Positions 20,602 through 30,252 of a stretch of DNA of 64,000 nt are shown in pieces. A model generated the notes under the pieces. The model worked only from the letters and a program-made list of their open reading frames with translations, searched no databases and had not been told where the DNA came from. Each line of letters opens with the position of its first letter. Position 1 is the stretch's first letter. The translations under genes were made by a program, and so were the position numbers. Source of the stretch: Drosophila persimilis. Lineage: Eukaryota; Arthropoda; Insecta; Diptera; Drosophilidae. The stretch lies in NCBI RefSeq assembly GCF_003286085.1, contig NW_020825337.1, positions 54,737 to 118,736 on the forward strand. Direction: 5' to 3'.

Positions 20602-21336
20602 CTACATCTTGCCCATTTTGGTGGCCATGTCCACAATTACTTCTAGATTACTCTTCAAAGTCTTCACTTGGTTCAGTACATTCGCGTCCAGTTGCATGAG
20701 CACCTCACGGTTCACCTGCTTCATTTTAAGAGGTTTTACCATGAACACGCCCTTTTTGGTGGGTATGTGTACGTCGGCACAGTCCTCCCGCCGATCAGTC
20801 TGAACAGCCAGCGGGCTGCCTCCACTGGACAACACCAACTCTCCGGCGCGTGGAAAACGTAAAAAAGGCATGGGTGGCACTTTCTGTGGGGTTCTTCCAC
20901 GGTTAAAATTACCCCTGTCCATCGATTGTATGAGTGAGCGCGGCAGAAGGGAGGTCTGGGGAGTACGCGAACGTCCGCGAGCGGTGCTGATCGAGCTGCT
21001 GCGTGCTCGGCTGGTTGGTGGCTCGGGAACTGAAGAGGATAACTGTGAGGCTGTCATAGTAGCAAGTATTTGCATTCACTTACCCTTCCACTTGTAGTCG
21101 GTGAAATATTTCAGCTTCAGATTCAAAAACTCCGACATTTTCATCTCAAGAAAATGATTGTCAGTCCGGGCGTGGATGAGCTTGATTTGAGTGTAAACCT
21201 GATTCTTGGCGCGCTTCTCAAGCTCATCGACCTGCTCCAGAACGGCATCGATCTTGATTTGAGTTAGGCGTACCTTCTCCTCTTGGTCGGCTTTCTCGCG
21301 CTTCGCCTGACGCGACACAATTCGGGTGCGAGGCAT
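20602..21336 (-). CDS. Borealin-family chromosomal passenger protein, copy 1
   Basis: Two exons: 21336-21084 and 21029-20602, with a 54-nt intron (donor GTAAGT at 21083-21078, acceptor TCCTCTTCAG). Phase is kept, giving 226 residues. The N-terminus MPRTRIVSRQAKRE plus the helical EEKVRLTQIKID region resembles the borealin segment that bundles with survivin and INCENP. A serine/arginine-rich linker follows, and the C-terminus has the PPMPFLRFPRAGE, VHIPTKKG and LNQVKTLKSNLEVI motifs of the borealin C-terminal domain. Borealin targets Aurora B to centromeres. As I remember them, D. melanogaster has Borr (about 315 residues) and the male-germline paralogue Australin. This protein is shorter than Borr, so it may be a diverged or specialised copy. 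Splice sites and frame are intact in both copies. Confidence 0.85.
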
Positions 21337-21568
21337 CTTTCTGAACTTCCGACCGACTTATGAATTATGATACTTGCTACAATAATTCTAACGAATACAA
21401 TAATTCACAGGCTACTTGGTTATGAAAAAACATTAACTAGTGCATTATTTCTGAACTGAACTTTATGGAAACATACTAATATAAATTACATCTAGATACG
21501 ATTTAGCACGTTGAATGAGAAACAAAACTCAAGGATAGATCGATTTTATCAGTAAAATTGTTGTTTTT

Positions 21569-22193
21569 TATACCCGATACTCAAAATGAGTATTGGGGTA
21601 TATTAGATTTGTGGTAAAAGTGGATGTGTGTAACGTCCAGAAGGAATCGTTTCCGACCCCATAAAGTTTATATATTCTTGATCAGCATCAATAGCCGAGT
21701 CGATTGAGCCATGTCTGTCTGTCCGTCTGTCCGTCTGTCCGTCCGCTTCAGCGCCTAATGCTCAAAGACTATAAGAGCTAGAGCAACGATGTTTTGGATC
21801 CAGACTTCTGTGATATGTCACTGCTACAAAAATATTTCAAAACTTTGCGCCGCCCACTTCCGCCCCCACAAAGGGCGAAAATCTGTTGCATCCACAATAT
21901 TGCAGATTCGAGAAAACTAAAAACGCAGAATCATAGAGAATGACCATATCTATCCGGTTGCTGAAGTTGGATCAGTTCAGATAATTTTTGTAGCCAAAAG
22001 GAACAAATCAATTTGCACTGGCTACGCAGCGCCCGACGTCACGCTCAGACTGATTTTCTGTCTCTCTCGCACGCACTCTTTGTGGTGTCGCTTAATATTA
22101 GCGGCGTCTGCCGGAGGAGAGCCATACTGACTTAGTATCGGGTATAACCGTAGAGTTGCGGTGTCCGCAGCAACTCACAACGTTCCCCCTCGT
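21569..22193 (+). mobile_element. DINE-1 (Helitron), internally deleted (unit 1)
   Basis: 625 bp with both ends present (TATACCCGATAC head, GTTGCGG hairpin, CTCGT tail) but lacking several internal modules. Present at the matching place in unit 2 (26553), where it is fused to another DINE-1. Confidence 0.95.
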
Positions 22194-22324
22194 TTTGAAT
22201 TGTCTTGATTAGCTTTTGTATTTATTTGTATTTTGTATTGTATTTGTATTTGTATTTGTATTGTATATTGTATTTATTTTGGCACACCCTAAGCTCCGGT
22301 TTGTTTCCTTTTTATCTCACTTTT
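22194..22324. repeat. TTTGTA-type microsatellite spacer between two DINE-1s
   Basis: Repeats of TATTTG/TTTGTA at about 22215-22280, followed by 40 bp of unique sequence. Absent from unit 2, where a deletion removed it. Confidence 0.7.
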
Positions 22325-23436
22325 TATACCCGATACTCAAAATGAGTATTGGGGTATATTAGATTTGTGGTAAAAGTGGATGTGTGTAACGTCCAGAAGG
22401 AATCGTTTCCGACCCCATAAAGTATATATATTCTTGATCAGCATCAATAGCCGAGTCGATTGAGCCATGTCTGTCTGTCCGTCTGTCCGTCTGTCCGTCC
22501 GTCCGTCTGTCCGTCTGTCCGTCCCCTTCAGCGCCTAATGCTCAAAGACTATAAGAGCTAGAGCAACGATGTTTTGGATCCAGACTTCTGTGATATGTCA
22601 CTGCTACAAAAATATTTCAAAACTTTGCCCCGCCCACTTCCGCCCCCACAAAGGGCGAAAATCTGTGGCATCCACAATTTTAAAGATACGAGAAAACAAA
22701 AAACGCAGAATCGTAGAGAATTACCATATCTTTTGGACTGCAGAATCTGAATTGGATCGTATTACTATTATAGCCAGCATCAAGAAAACAATTTCATTTT
22801 TTCTCGCCCTGTCTCTCTCTAACACACAGGTAGCATAGGCGGCTTTGCTTAGAGTAAAACATTAGCGCCTAGATCTCAGAGACTATAAAAGCTAGAGCAA
22901 CCAAATTTGGTATCCACACTCCTAATATATCAGACCGAGACGAGTTTGTTTCAAAATTTCGCCACACCCCCTTCCGCCCCCGCAAAGGATGCAAATCTGG
23001 GGATATTCACAAATCTCAAAGACTATTAACGCTAGAGTAACCAAATTTGGAATCCGCACTTCTCTTAGATCTCACTATAAAACGTGTATCTCAAAATTTC
23101 GCCCCACCCCCATCCGCCCCCACAAAGGACGAAAATCTGTTGCATCCACAATATTGCAGATTTGAGAAAACTAAAAACGCAGAATCATAGAGAATGATCA
23201 TATCTATCAGATTGCTTAATCGGATTATTTTTATAGCCAAAAGGAACAAATCAATTTGCAGTGGCTACGCAGCGCCCGACGTCACGCTCAGCCTGATTTT
23301 CTGTCTCTCTCGCACGCACTCTTTGTCGTGTCGTTAAATATTAGCGGCGTCTGCCGGAGGAGAGCCATACTGACTTAGTATCGGGTATAACTCTAGAGTT
23401 GCGGTGTCCGCAGCAACTCACAACGTTCCCCCTCGT
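22325..23436 (+). mobile_element. DINE-1 (Helitron), full length, between units 1 and 2
   Basis: 1112 bp, TATACCC to CTCGT, with an expanded GTCY microsatellite (about 22468-22525) and the 3' hairpin. The segment from 22541 on reappears within the chimeric DINE-1 at 27089. Confidence 0.95.
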
Positions 23437-23518
23437 TTTAGTTTAGTTTAGATCTTTGAGCAGAAGCTCCTGGTCTTAATGAAAATACAACTTGGAGATG
23501 TATAATTACATTATTTTC

Positions 23519-23699
23519 TTATGGTCATTCACTATGATTGTGCGTTTAATTTTCGCGTATCTTCTAAATTATAGATGCCACAGATTTTTAGTCCATTGTA
23601 TGGCTGGAAGGGGGCGGGGCAATTGTAACAGCGAAATCTAACAGGAGTGTGGATAACCAGATGGATGCTGATCATGAATATATATACTTTATATATACT
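23519..23699 (-). mobile_element. Old degraded DINE-1 fragment (unit 2)
   Basis: Duplicate of the relic at 18535-18715, identical by eye. Confidence 0.65.
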
Positions 23700-24013
23700 T
23701 ATATACAAATGCAATAATCCAATAATTGATAGAAGAAGCGCAGATCGATGTCCGTTTTGCTGTAGTAAATTTCAGTGACAACTGTGGCTGCGATTCATCG
23801 GAAGACGAGGTGCATAGACGCCCCATGAGCTGCGGCGTTAGTCTATTTATTTCTCAATATCAAGTAGGCTCTTATTAACCAATAGTTTTGCTGTCAATTT
23901 CAGACGAGTTTCTCCAAAAATAGATATTTCGCAGAAAAATTGTACTAGTAGGAAAAACAATCCGAAAGTTTTGTTCCTGGCAGAGACTAAAATATACATA
24001 CAAATATACAAAA

Positions 24014-24712
24014 ATGTCCAATCTCGAAGATTTCTTTTCCAAAAAGGATAACAAAAAGTCAAAAAGAAGTGCCGAATATTTGGCCGCTGAGGAGCTGTAC
24101 AAAACGCTCGAAGAATCAACGAAGTATTCGTCGGAGGACAACTCCAACCTGGAGGATGCCTTTCAATCGGAGGCATCGGGAACTGATTCTAAAGGAGCCT
24201 CAGCTTCGCTGAAATTCGGGATCCGTTTCTCAGATGAGGCCTTCAGCGAAGAGGATGAATGGTCTGACTTCACCGAGGAGAATCGTCGTCAATTTACTTA
24301 CGTGCCACGCACCTTATCGATGGCGCTTACATCCCCTGTCCCTGCACCCGCCCCATTCGCTGGTGACGATCTGAAGGAGGAGCCGGAGCAGCTGGACACT
24401 GGAGGTGATGGCGTTGATGTGGGATCAAAGGATGGGGAACGCGCGCTTGCCACAACATGTCCCTGGCAGAAGTCGGAGCAGGATAGCCAGGGACAATCAG
24501 ACAGGAAAGCGAATACCCCGGTGGTCAAGAAACAAATCTACATTCCCCCGGCTCTCCGTCAGAGCCAGGGCGACTTTAACAAACGCAAGGCGCAGCCACT
24601 TCAGCGCAAGGCTCCGTCTACGATGCCGTTCAAGCCCCAAGCCCCCGATCTCAATAGCCTGGAGTACTTTCCGTCCTTGAGTGACTCAAAGATATTGAAG
24701 CGCCCCAAGTAA
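24014..24712 (+). CDS. CDV3 homologue, copy 2
   Basis: 232 codons, intact, same 5' and 3' context as the copy at 19030. Changes seen: one replacement near residue 19 (S here) and two silent changes (about 24308 and 24351). Poly(A) signal at 24772-24777. That both copies remain open is expected for a very recent duplication and is not by itself proof of selection. Confidence 0.9.
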   Translation: MSNLEDFFSKKDNKKSKRSAEYLAAEELYKTLEESTKYSSEDNSNLEDAFQSEASGTDSKGASASLKFGIRFSDEAFSEEDEWSDFTEENRRQFTYVPRTLSMALTSPVPAPAPFAGDDLKEEPEQLDTGGDGVDVGSKDGERALATTCPWQKSEQDSQGQSDRKANTPVVKKQIYIPPALRQSQGDFNKRKAQPLQRKAPSTMPFKPQAPDLNSLEYFPSLSDSKILKRPK

Positions 24713-24771
24713 CAGCCGGGACGCCTCTACTTGTTCTGTTCAAATTTAAAATCAACCATAGCTCCCTTAAT

Positions 24772-24777
24772 AATAAA
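24772..24777 (+). terminator. Poly(A) signal of CDV3 copy 2
   Basis: AATAAA 60 bp after the stop, identical context to copy 1. Confidence 0.6.
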
Positions 24778-25267
24778 TACAACAAGAAGACTCACTCTCC
24801 CTATTTTCACCCTGTATATTCTGACAGACAAATTGGCACTCCATAGACCCATTAGCATTACACGACTCGCTGGTGGTCCCCGAGGTGTCATTAGCTCTAA
24901 ACGAGCCAAATATTTACAATAAAATCGGCTATAGCCTTAAATGCACCCCGTGGACTTCGAGCAAAACCCAACCCAACAGCAGTCCTGAAAAATTGAACTC
25001 CCCAATACTAGCCTGGTCTGCAGCAATCGGCAAGCTAATGTTGTCTGTAATTTTCTTCTCTACTTCTTTTGGCTAATAAATTGAGGTTGATGGAAGTGAA
25101 AGTGGTTTGAAAATGAATGAACAAAACGGCTTCGTTATTCAGTAAGCTAGATGTACGTAAAAGGTACTTTTTATTCCCATTGTAATGTGAGTTTAATGTT
25201 CTCATGCTACAGCTGGCTTGACATGGGATTACCAACTGATACGAGCACATCATTGGTTTTAATATAA

Positions 25268-25273
25268 TTTATT
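25268..25273 (-). terminator. Poly(A) signal of borealin-family copy 2
   Basis: AATAAA on the minus strand, at the position equivalent to 20284-20289. Confidence 0.5.
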
Positions 25274-25585
25274 CATCATTCTGTAGAGGATACAAAATGA
25301 AACGAAAAAAGTTAGTTGGGATGGAGCAGCAGAAGGCATTGTTGATTGGAGGATTGGTTGATTGGGTTGGATAAGGCGTGGTTCGTGGCAAGATCAAAGT
25401 CGAGTTTAGCAAGCAAACTTAAGTTTGCCATTTGTTCCATATGAGTAATCCATTTTGTACCTATGTAATATAATATTATTTTATACTTAGAAAAATGTAT
25501 TATCCACTTATTTCTTACATACATCTTTGTCGGGTATTACTGGTTGTAAGCTCGTCCAAAGTAGCGGTCCAGGGCAGGGCGTACA

Positions 25586-26320
25586 CTACATCTTGCCCAT
25601 TTTGGTGGCCATGTCCACAATTACTTCTAGATTACTCTTCAAAGTCTTCACTTGGTTCAGTACATTCGCGTCCAGTTGCATGAGCACCTCACGGTTCACC
25701 TGCTTCATTTTAAGAGGTTTTACCATGAACACGCCCTTTTTGGTGGGTATGTGTACGTCGGCACAGTCCTCCCGCCGATCAGTCTGAACAGCCAGCGGGC
25801 TGCCTCCACTGGACAGCACCAACTCTCCGGCGCGTGGAAAACGTAAAAAAGGCATGGGTGGCACTTTCTGTGGGGTTCTTCCACGGTTAAAATTACCCCT
25901 GTCCATCGATTGTATGAGTGAGCGCGGCAGAAGGGAGGTCTGGGGAGTACGCGAACGTCCGCGAGCGGTGCTGATCGAGCTGCTGCGTGCTCGGCTGGTT
26001 GGTGGCTCGGGAACTGAAGAGGATAACTGTGAGGCTGTCATAGTAGCAAGTATTTGCATTCACTTACCCTTCCACTTGTAGTCGGTGAAATATTTCAGCT
26101 TCAGATTCAAAAACTCCGACATTTTCATCTCAAGAAAATGATTGTCAGTCCGGGCGTGGATGAGCTTGATTTGAGTGTAAACCTGATTCTTGGCGCGCTT
26201 CTCAAGCTCATCGACCTGCTCCAGAACGGCATCGATCTTGATTTGAGTTAGGCGTACCTTCTCCTCTTGGTCGGCTTTCTCGCGCTTCGCCTGACGCGAC
26301 ACAATTCGGGTGCGAGGCAT
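25586..26320 (-). CDS. Borealin-family chromosomal passenger protein, copy 2
   Basis: Exons 26320-26068 and 26013-25586 with the same 54-nt intron, 226 residues. The one change noted in the coding region (near 25810) does not alter the protein. Convergent with CDV3 copy 2. The gene sits inside the leader of an endogenous retrovirus on the same strand as that retrovirus, so read-through from the 5' LTR at 28136-28667 is conceivable. Confidence 0.85.
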
Positions 26321-26552
26321 CTTTCTGAACTTCCGACCGACTTATGAATTATGATACTTGCTACAATAATTCTAACGAATACAATAATTCACAGGCTACT
26401 TGGTTATGAAAAAACATTAACTAGTGCATTATTTCTGAACTGAACTTTATGGAAACATACTAATATAAATTACATCTAGATACGATTTAGCACGTTGAAT
26501 GAGAAACAAAACTCAAGGATAGATCGATTTTATCAGTAAAATTGTTGTTTTT

Positions 26553-27992
26553 TATACCCGATACTCAAAATGAGTATTGGGGTATATTAGATTTGTGGTA
26601 AAAGTGGATGTGTGTAACGTCCAGAAGGAATCGTTTCCGACCCCATAAAGTTTATATATTCTTGATCAGCATCAATAGCCGAGTCGATTGAGCCATGTCT
26701 GTCTGTCCGTCTGTCCGTCTGTCCGTCCGCTTCAGCGCCTAATGCTCAAAGACTATAAGAGCTAGAGCAACGATGTTTTGGATTCAGACTTCTGTGATAT
26801 GTCACTGCTACAAAAATATTTCAAAACTTTGCGCCGCCCACTTCCGCCCCCACAAAGGGCGAAAATCTGTTGCATCCACAATATTGCAGATTCGAGAAAA
26901 CTAAAAACGCAGAATCATAGAGAATGACCATATCTATCCGGTTGCTGAAGTTGGATCAGATCAGATAATTTTTGTAGCCAAAAGGAACAAATCAATTTGC
27001 ACTGGCTACGCAGCGCCCGACGTCACGCTCAGACTGATTTTCTGTCTCTCTCGCACGCACTCTTTGTGGTGTCGCTTAATATTAGCGGCTCAAAGACTAT
27101 AAGAGCTAGAGCAACGATGTTTTGGATCCAGACTTCTGTGATATGTCACTGCTACAAAAATATTTCAAAACTTTGCCCCGCCCACTTCCGCCCCCACAAA
27201 GGGCGAAAATCTGTGGCATCCACAATTTTAAAGATACGAGAAAACAAAAAACGCAGAATCGTAGAGAATTACCATATCTTTTGGACTGCAGAATCTGAAT
27301 TGGATCGTATTACTATTATAGCCAGCATCAAGAAAACAATTTCATTTTTTCTCGCCCTGTCTCTCTCTAACACACAGGTAGCATAGGCGGCTTTGCTTAG
27401 AGTAAAACATTAGCGCCTAGATCTCAGAGACTATAAAAGCTAGAGCAACCAAATTTGGTATCCACACTCCTAATATATCAGACCGAGACGAGTTTGTTTC
27501 AAAATTTCGCCACACCCCCTTCCGCCCCCGCAAAGGATGCAAATCTGGGGATATTCACAAATCTCAAAGACTATTAACGCTAGAGTAACCAAATTTGGAA
27601 TCCGCACTTCTCTTAGATCTCACTATAAAACGTGTATCTCAAAATTTCGCCCCACCCCCTTCCGCCCACACAAAGGACGAAAATCTGTTGCATCCACAAT
27701 ATTGCAGATTCGAGAAAACTAACGGGGAATCATAGATAACGACCATATCTATCAGATTGCTGAATCTGGATCAGATCAGATAATTTTTGTAGCCAAAAGG
27801 AACAAATCAATTTGCAGTGGCTACGCAGCGCGTGACATCACGCTCAGACTGATTTTCTGTCTCTCTCGCACGCACTCTTTGTGGTGTCGTTTAATATTAG
27901 CGGCCTCTGCCGGAGGAGAGCCATACTGACTTAGTATCGGGTATAACCGTAGAGTTGCGGTGTCCGCAGCAACTCACAACGTTCCCCCTCGT
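26553..27992 (+). mobile_element. Chimeric DINE-1, right border of the host-gene block
   Basis: 1440 bp and longer than any other copy, because it is a mosaic. 26553-27088 equals the short DINE-1 of unit 1 (21569-22104). It then jumps at GCGGC|TCAAAG into sequence equal to 22541 onward of the full-length DINE-1. From about 27657 it switches again to a third variant (CCCTTCCGCCCACAC rather than CCCATCCGCCCCCAC). The 3' hairpin and CTCGT end are followed directly by gypsy leader. Confidence 0.9.
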
Positions 27993-28118
27993 TTTTATCT
28001 GATATCACACAGTCACTCCGCGTTTTTAAATTTGAAGGATTTATTCCATTAATTAATTGTCCTTCGGGTTGCGGCACGACGCAACACTTTTATTATTCGG
28101 TGCTTTTTATACAACGTC
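27993..28118 (-). other. Gypsy leader, part next to the primer-binding site
   Basis: Untranslated sequence just inside the 5' LTR. The rest of the leader is at 17066-17345. Confidence 0.75.
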
Positions 28119-28136
28119 GCCCCACGTTGGGCGCCA
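28119..28136 (-). promoter_or_regulatory. tRNA-Lys primer-binding site of the gypsy element
   Basis: TGGCGCCCAACGTGGGGC on the minus strand, complementary to the 3' end of fly tRNA-Lys, directly at the 5' LTR edge (one base overlap). Confidence 0.9.
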
Positions 28137-28667
28137 ATTAAATAACTGCGGTAGCGGATTGTGTTTTTAAAAAGTTTTTATTTTACTTCGAACTTCACTG
28201 ATATAGATTTAAGTAGAGGGTCACAAAGGAATTCCGGGCCAAGGGATTGCGCGATCTTAATTTTTAGCTAGACTTTGCGGTGTCGCTGCTGGATCAAGAC
28301 TGACTTGAACTTTCTGATCTTCGCATCGTTGATCCCTTTCGGGAATCGTTTTTCTATAAACATTTCAATTGATTTCGCCATCCCGAGTATTGGATTTCGT
28401 CATCCAAAGAGAGAACTGTAAAATGCCTAAAGTGCAGGATCTGCAGAAAGCCGGGAGTGAGATTGTTTATGAGAAGCCGGGTGTGGGCAAACATTGGTTT
28501 TCCATTTAGGCGAGTGTCAAAGATTGGGATTGCGGCGGGGGCGCTTGAGATTGTACATCCTAGAAATCAATTAGGCGGAGGCCCAAGATTGAAATTGTTT
28601 TCGTTTTGGAAAGCCAAAGATTGTTTACAACTCGTATAAGAGCTCAATAGAATTGGGTACGTTAACT
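28136..28667 (-). repeat. 5' LTR of the gypsy element, intact
   Basis: 532 bp, AGTTAAC to AATT on the minus strand, flanked by TGCA at 28668-28671. It has the undisturbed version of the site at which a DINE-1 sits in the 3' LTR. Confidence 0.9.
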
Positions 28668-28671
28668 TGCA
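28668..28671. repeat. Target-site duplication (TGCA), right copy
   Basis: Matches 8171-8174. Confidence 0.85.
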
Positions 28672-29643
28672 CAAACATATAAACGTGCATTAATTGATCA
28701 TCGACATTCTCTTTGCTTTGTCTTGTTCTTTTCTTTTGCTTGCATTCTTGTGTCTGCACTTCAATTAAATTTGACTTTAAATGTAAAATCATATAAACAT
28801 ATACATTTATATTAAGGAATATCTTTCCTATAGAATTAATTTCTTTATCATATGTCTTAAGTTCCTTTCCTAATCAACTCAATGTTAAGCCTTGATTAAT
28901 TCTGGCAATGTCGGCCAAAATATCATTCTTTAATTCTTTACTATTTTTATATAATTAATATTGTTCCACAGCTACCGAAGCAGTTCATTGGGCCCAACGA
29001 GCTCGTCAAGGAAAGTGTTTGAATTTGGTAATGATCATTAGTTTCGTATTGAATGGAAATGTTGACCTTCGTGAGTAAAAAGGCTCAGTTTTGCTATGAA
29101 TTGTATTTTATATTCTTAAGTTAATGAACCTTTTGTTATATATGAATCTTTTGAATCTAGAGTAATAGAACTATTTTGAATTAACATGAATTTGGAATAA
29201 ATAACAACCATTCTGTCTAAGTACATAATGCCAATGATGCATCGAGTGTAATAATGCAGCGGTAGTTACGTTAGGGGCCATGCCAACATCGTTCCACGCA
29301 TTGCCGAAGGTAGGGAGGGTATAGAAGAACTAGTGATCTCCTACACCTAGGATCACTAAATTAAATACGCGACTACCGGATTCCTTCTTGCCATCTATGC
29401 CGACCGGGGATTGATTACATTTGTTTTTTTTTTTTTTTTTTTGGTCAAAGTAGATTCTGTGTAAGTGCACTTAAATTTTTATAATATGACGAGAACAAGG
29501 AAGTATAGGGATAGGAAAGACCCCGACCCCATCCGGCGAGCTGAGCCCAGAGCGCAGTATAGTGCACTAACCCCGATTCCCTTTCCTGCTGAGGCTGCAT
29601 TGCCAACAAGATTTAACCAGCCCGTAGCCGTAACATTATAAAA
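28672..29643. other. AT-rich sequence grading into the LTR of RING-Gag copy B
   Basis: No gene seen. A 19-T homopolymer lies at 29424-29442. The last part (perhaps from about 29240) must be the 5' LTR of the RING-Gag element, since a primer-binding site begins at 29644. The LTR start cannot be fixed, as no second LTR is in the window. Confidence 0.4.
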
Positions 29644-29661
29644 TGGCGCCCAACGTGGGGC

Positions 29662-30252
29662 CGAAGACGAAACGACGTGTTATAATCGGAAAAGTGTAGA
29701 AAAGATACGATTATTTCCAGATGAGGATAATTCCGAACGGTTGGAGTAACCTTCGTGCTTCACGGTTAAGCTCTGTTAATACATCCATTAGCCTGTTAAT
29801 TAGAAAATTCGTTATATCGTGTAGACGTGTAGTCCGCTTTTGGAATGGAGATTTCAATTCGACTGAGTAGGGATTGGTCTACCAAGAAATGACGGCGTGA
29901 ACTGTATAGATGTCTGAAGAAAATATTTTAGTAGAATAAAGATGTTAGTGCCGTGTATCTGAGCTGTGGAATTTGCGATTGCAATTCAGGACTTTGTATT
30001 GATCGACCCAACCAGACGCACGACCACTTTCAACTTTATAGGAACATGACTTGTTCGGTACTTGGAATGGCGGGTCTTAGAGAAACTTTGAGTTCCCGAC
30101 GAGTATCAAACATAGTCTAATAGGAACCTTTAATATCCATTTAATTCAATAATCATAGAGGCAGAAGAGAGGAGTTACACATCGATGTAGAATTGGCATT
30201 TGTGGAAAAGACAGAAAATATTTTGCTGATTGGAAAAAAATTAAGAGGAAAT
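29662..30252 (+). other. Leader of RING-Gag copy B
   Basis: Untranslated sequence between the primer-binding site and the first in-frame ATG (30253). No other gene seen. Confidence 0.5.

Larger units (their letters stand above)
18453..22104 (+). repeat. Host-gene segmental duplication, unit 1
   Basis: Contains a relic DINE-1, the CDV3 homologue, the borealin-family gene and the start of a DINE-1. It matches 23437-27088 at a constant offset of 4984 bp. I noted 11 single-base differences by eye in about 3.6 kb (about 0.3%). Unit 2 breaks off inside the DINE-1 at 27088. Confidence 0.95.
23437..27088 (+). repeat. Host-gene segmental duplication, unit 2
   Basis: Second copy of 18453-22104, starting at the same base after a DINE-1 3' end. 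Homology stops at 27088 within a DINE-1. Confidence 0.95.
8175..28667 (-). mobile_element. Gypsy-type endogenous retrovirus (errantivirus), with nested insertions
   Basis: One element on the minus strand: 5' LTR 28136-28667, tRNA-Lys primer-binding site 28119-28136, split leader (28118-27993 and 17345-17066), gag, pol, env, polypurine tract 9832-9821, 3' LTR 9820-8175. LTRs begin AGTTAAC and end AATT as in gypsy. Pol has the DFVNNEI, GIIRPSKSPYNS and IPDRYPM signatures of gypsy. It carries DINE-1s in the 3' LTR (8301-9414) and gag (15351-16444), plus a 10.6 kb block in the leader (17346-27992) bordered by DINE-1s and holding two copies of a host-gene segment. All three coding regions are broken, so it cannot move on its own. 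Confidence 0.9.

Noticed and set aside
21043..21083. A 41-nt intron in the borealin-family gene using the CACAG acceptor
   Set aside because: It breaks the downstream frame and is too short for fly splicing; the 54-nt alternative keeps the frame.
22569..22838. ORFs in DINE-1s (for example 22569-22838, 26997-27386)
   Set aside because: They vary between copies and cross DINE-1 module borders; the family is non-coding.
28119..28136. A tRNA-Lys gene (also at 29644)
   Set aside because: Only the 18-nt primer-binding complement is present, directly at LTR edges; no cloverleaf.
8175..28667. Two independent gypsy fragments (left body, right solo LTR)
   Set aside because: The TGCA duplication at both outer ends, the matching LTRs, and complementary leader halves favour one split element.
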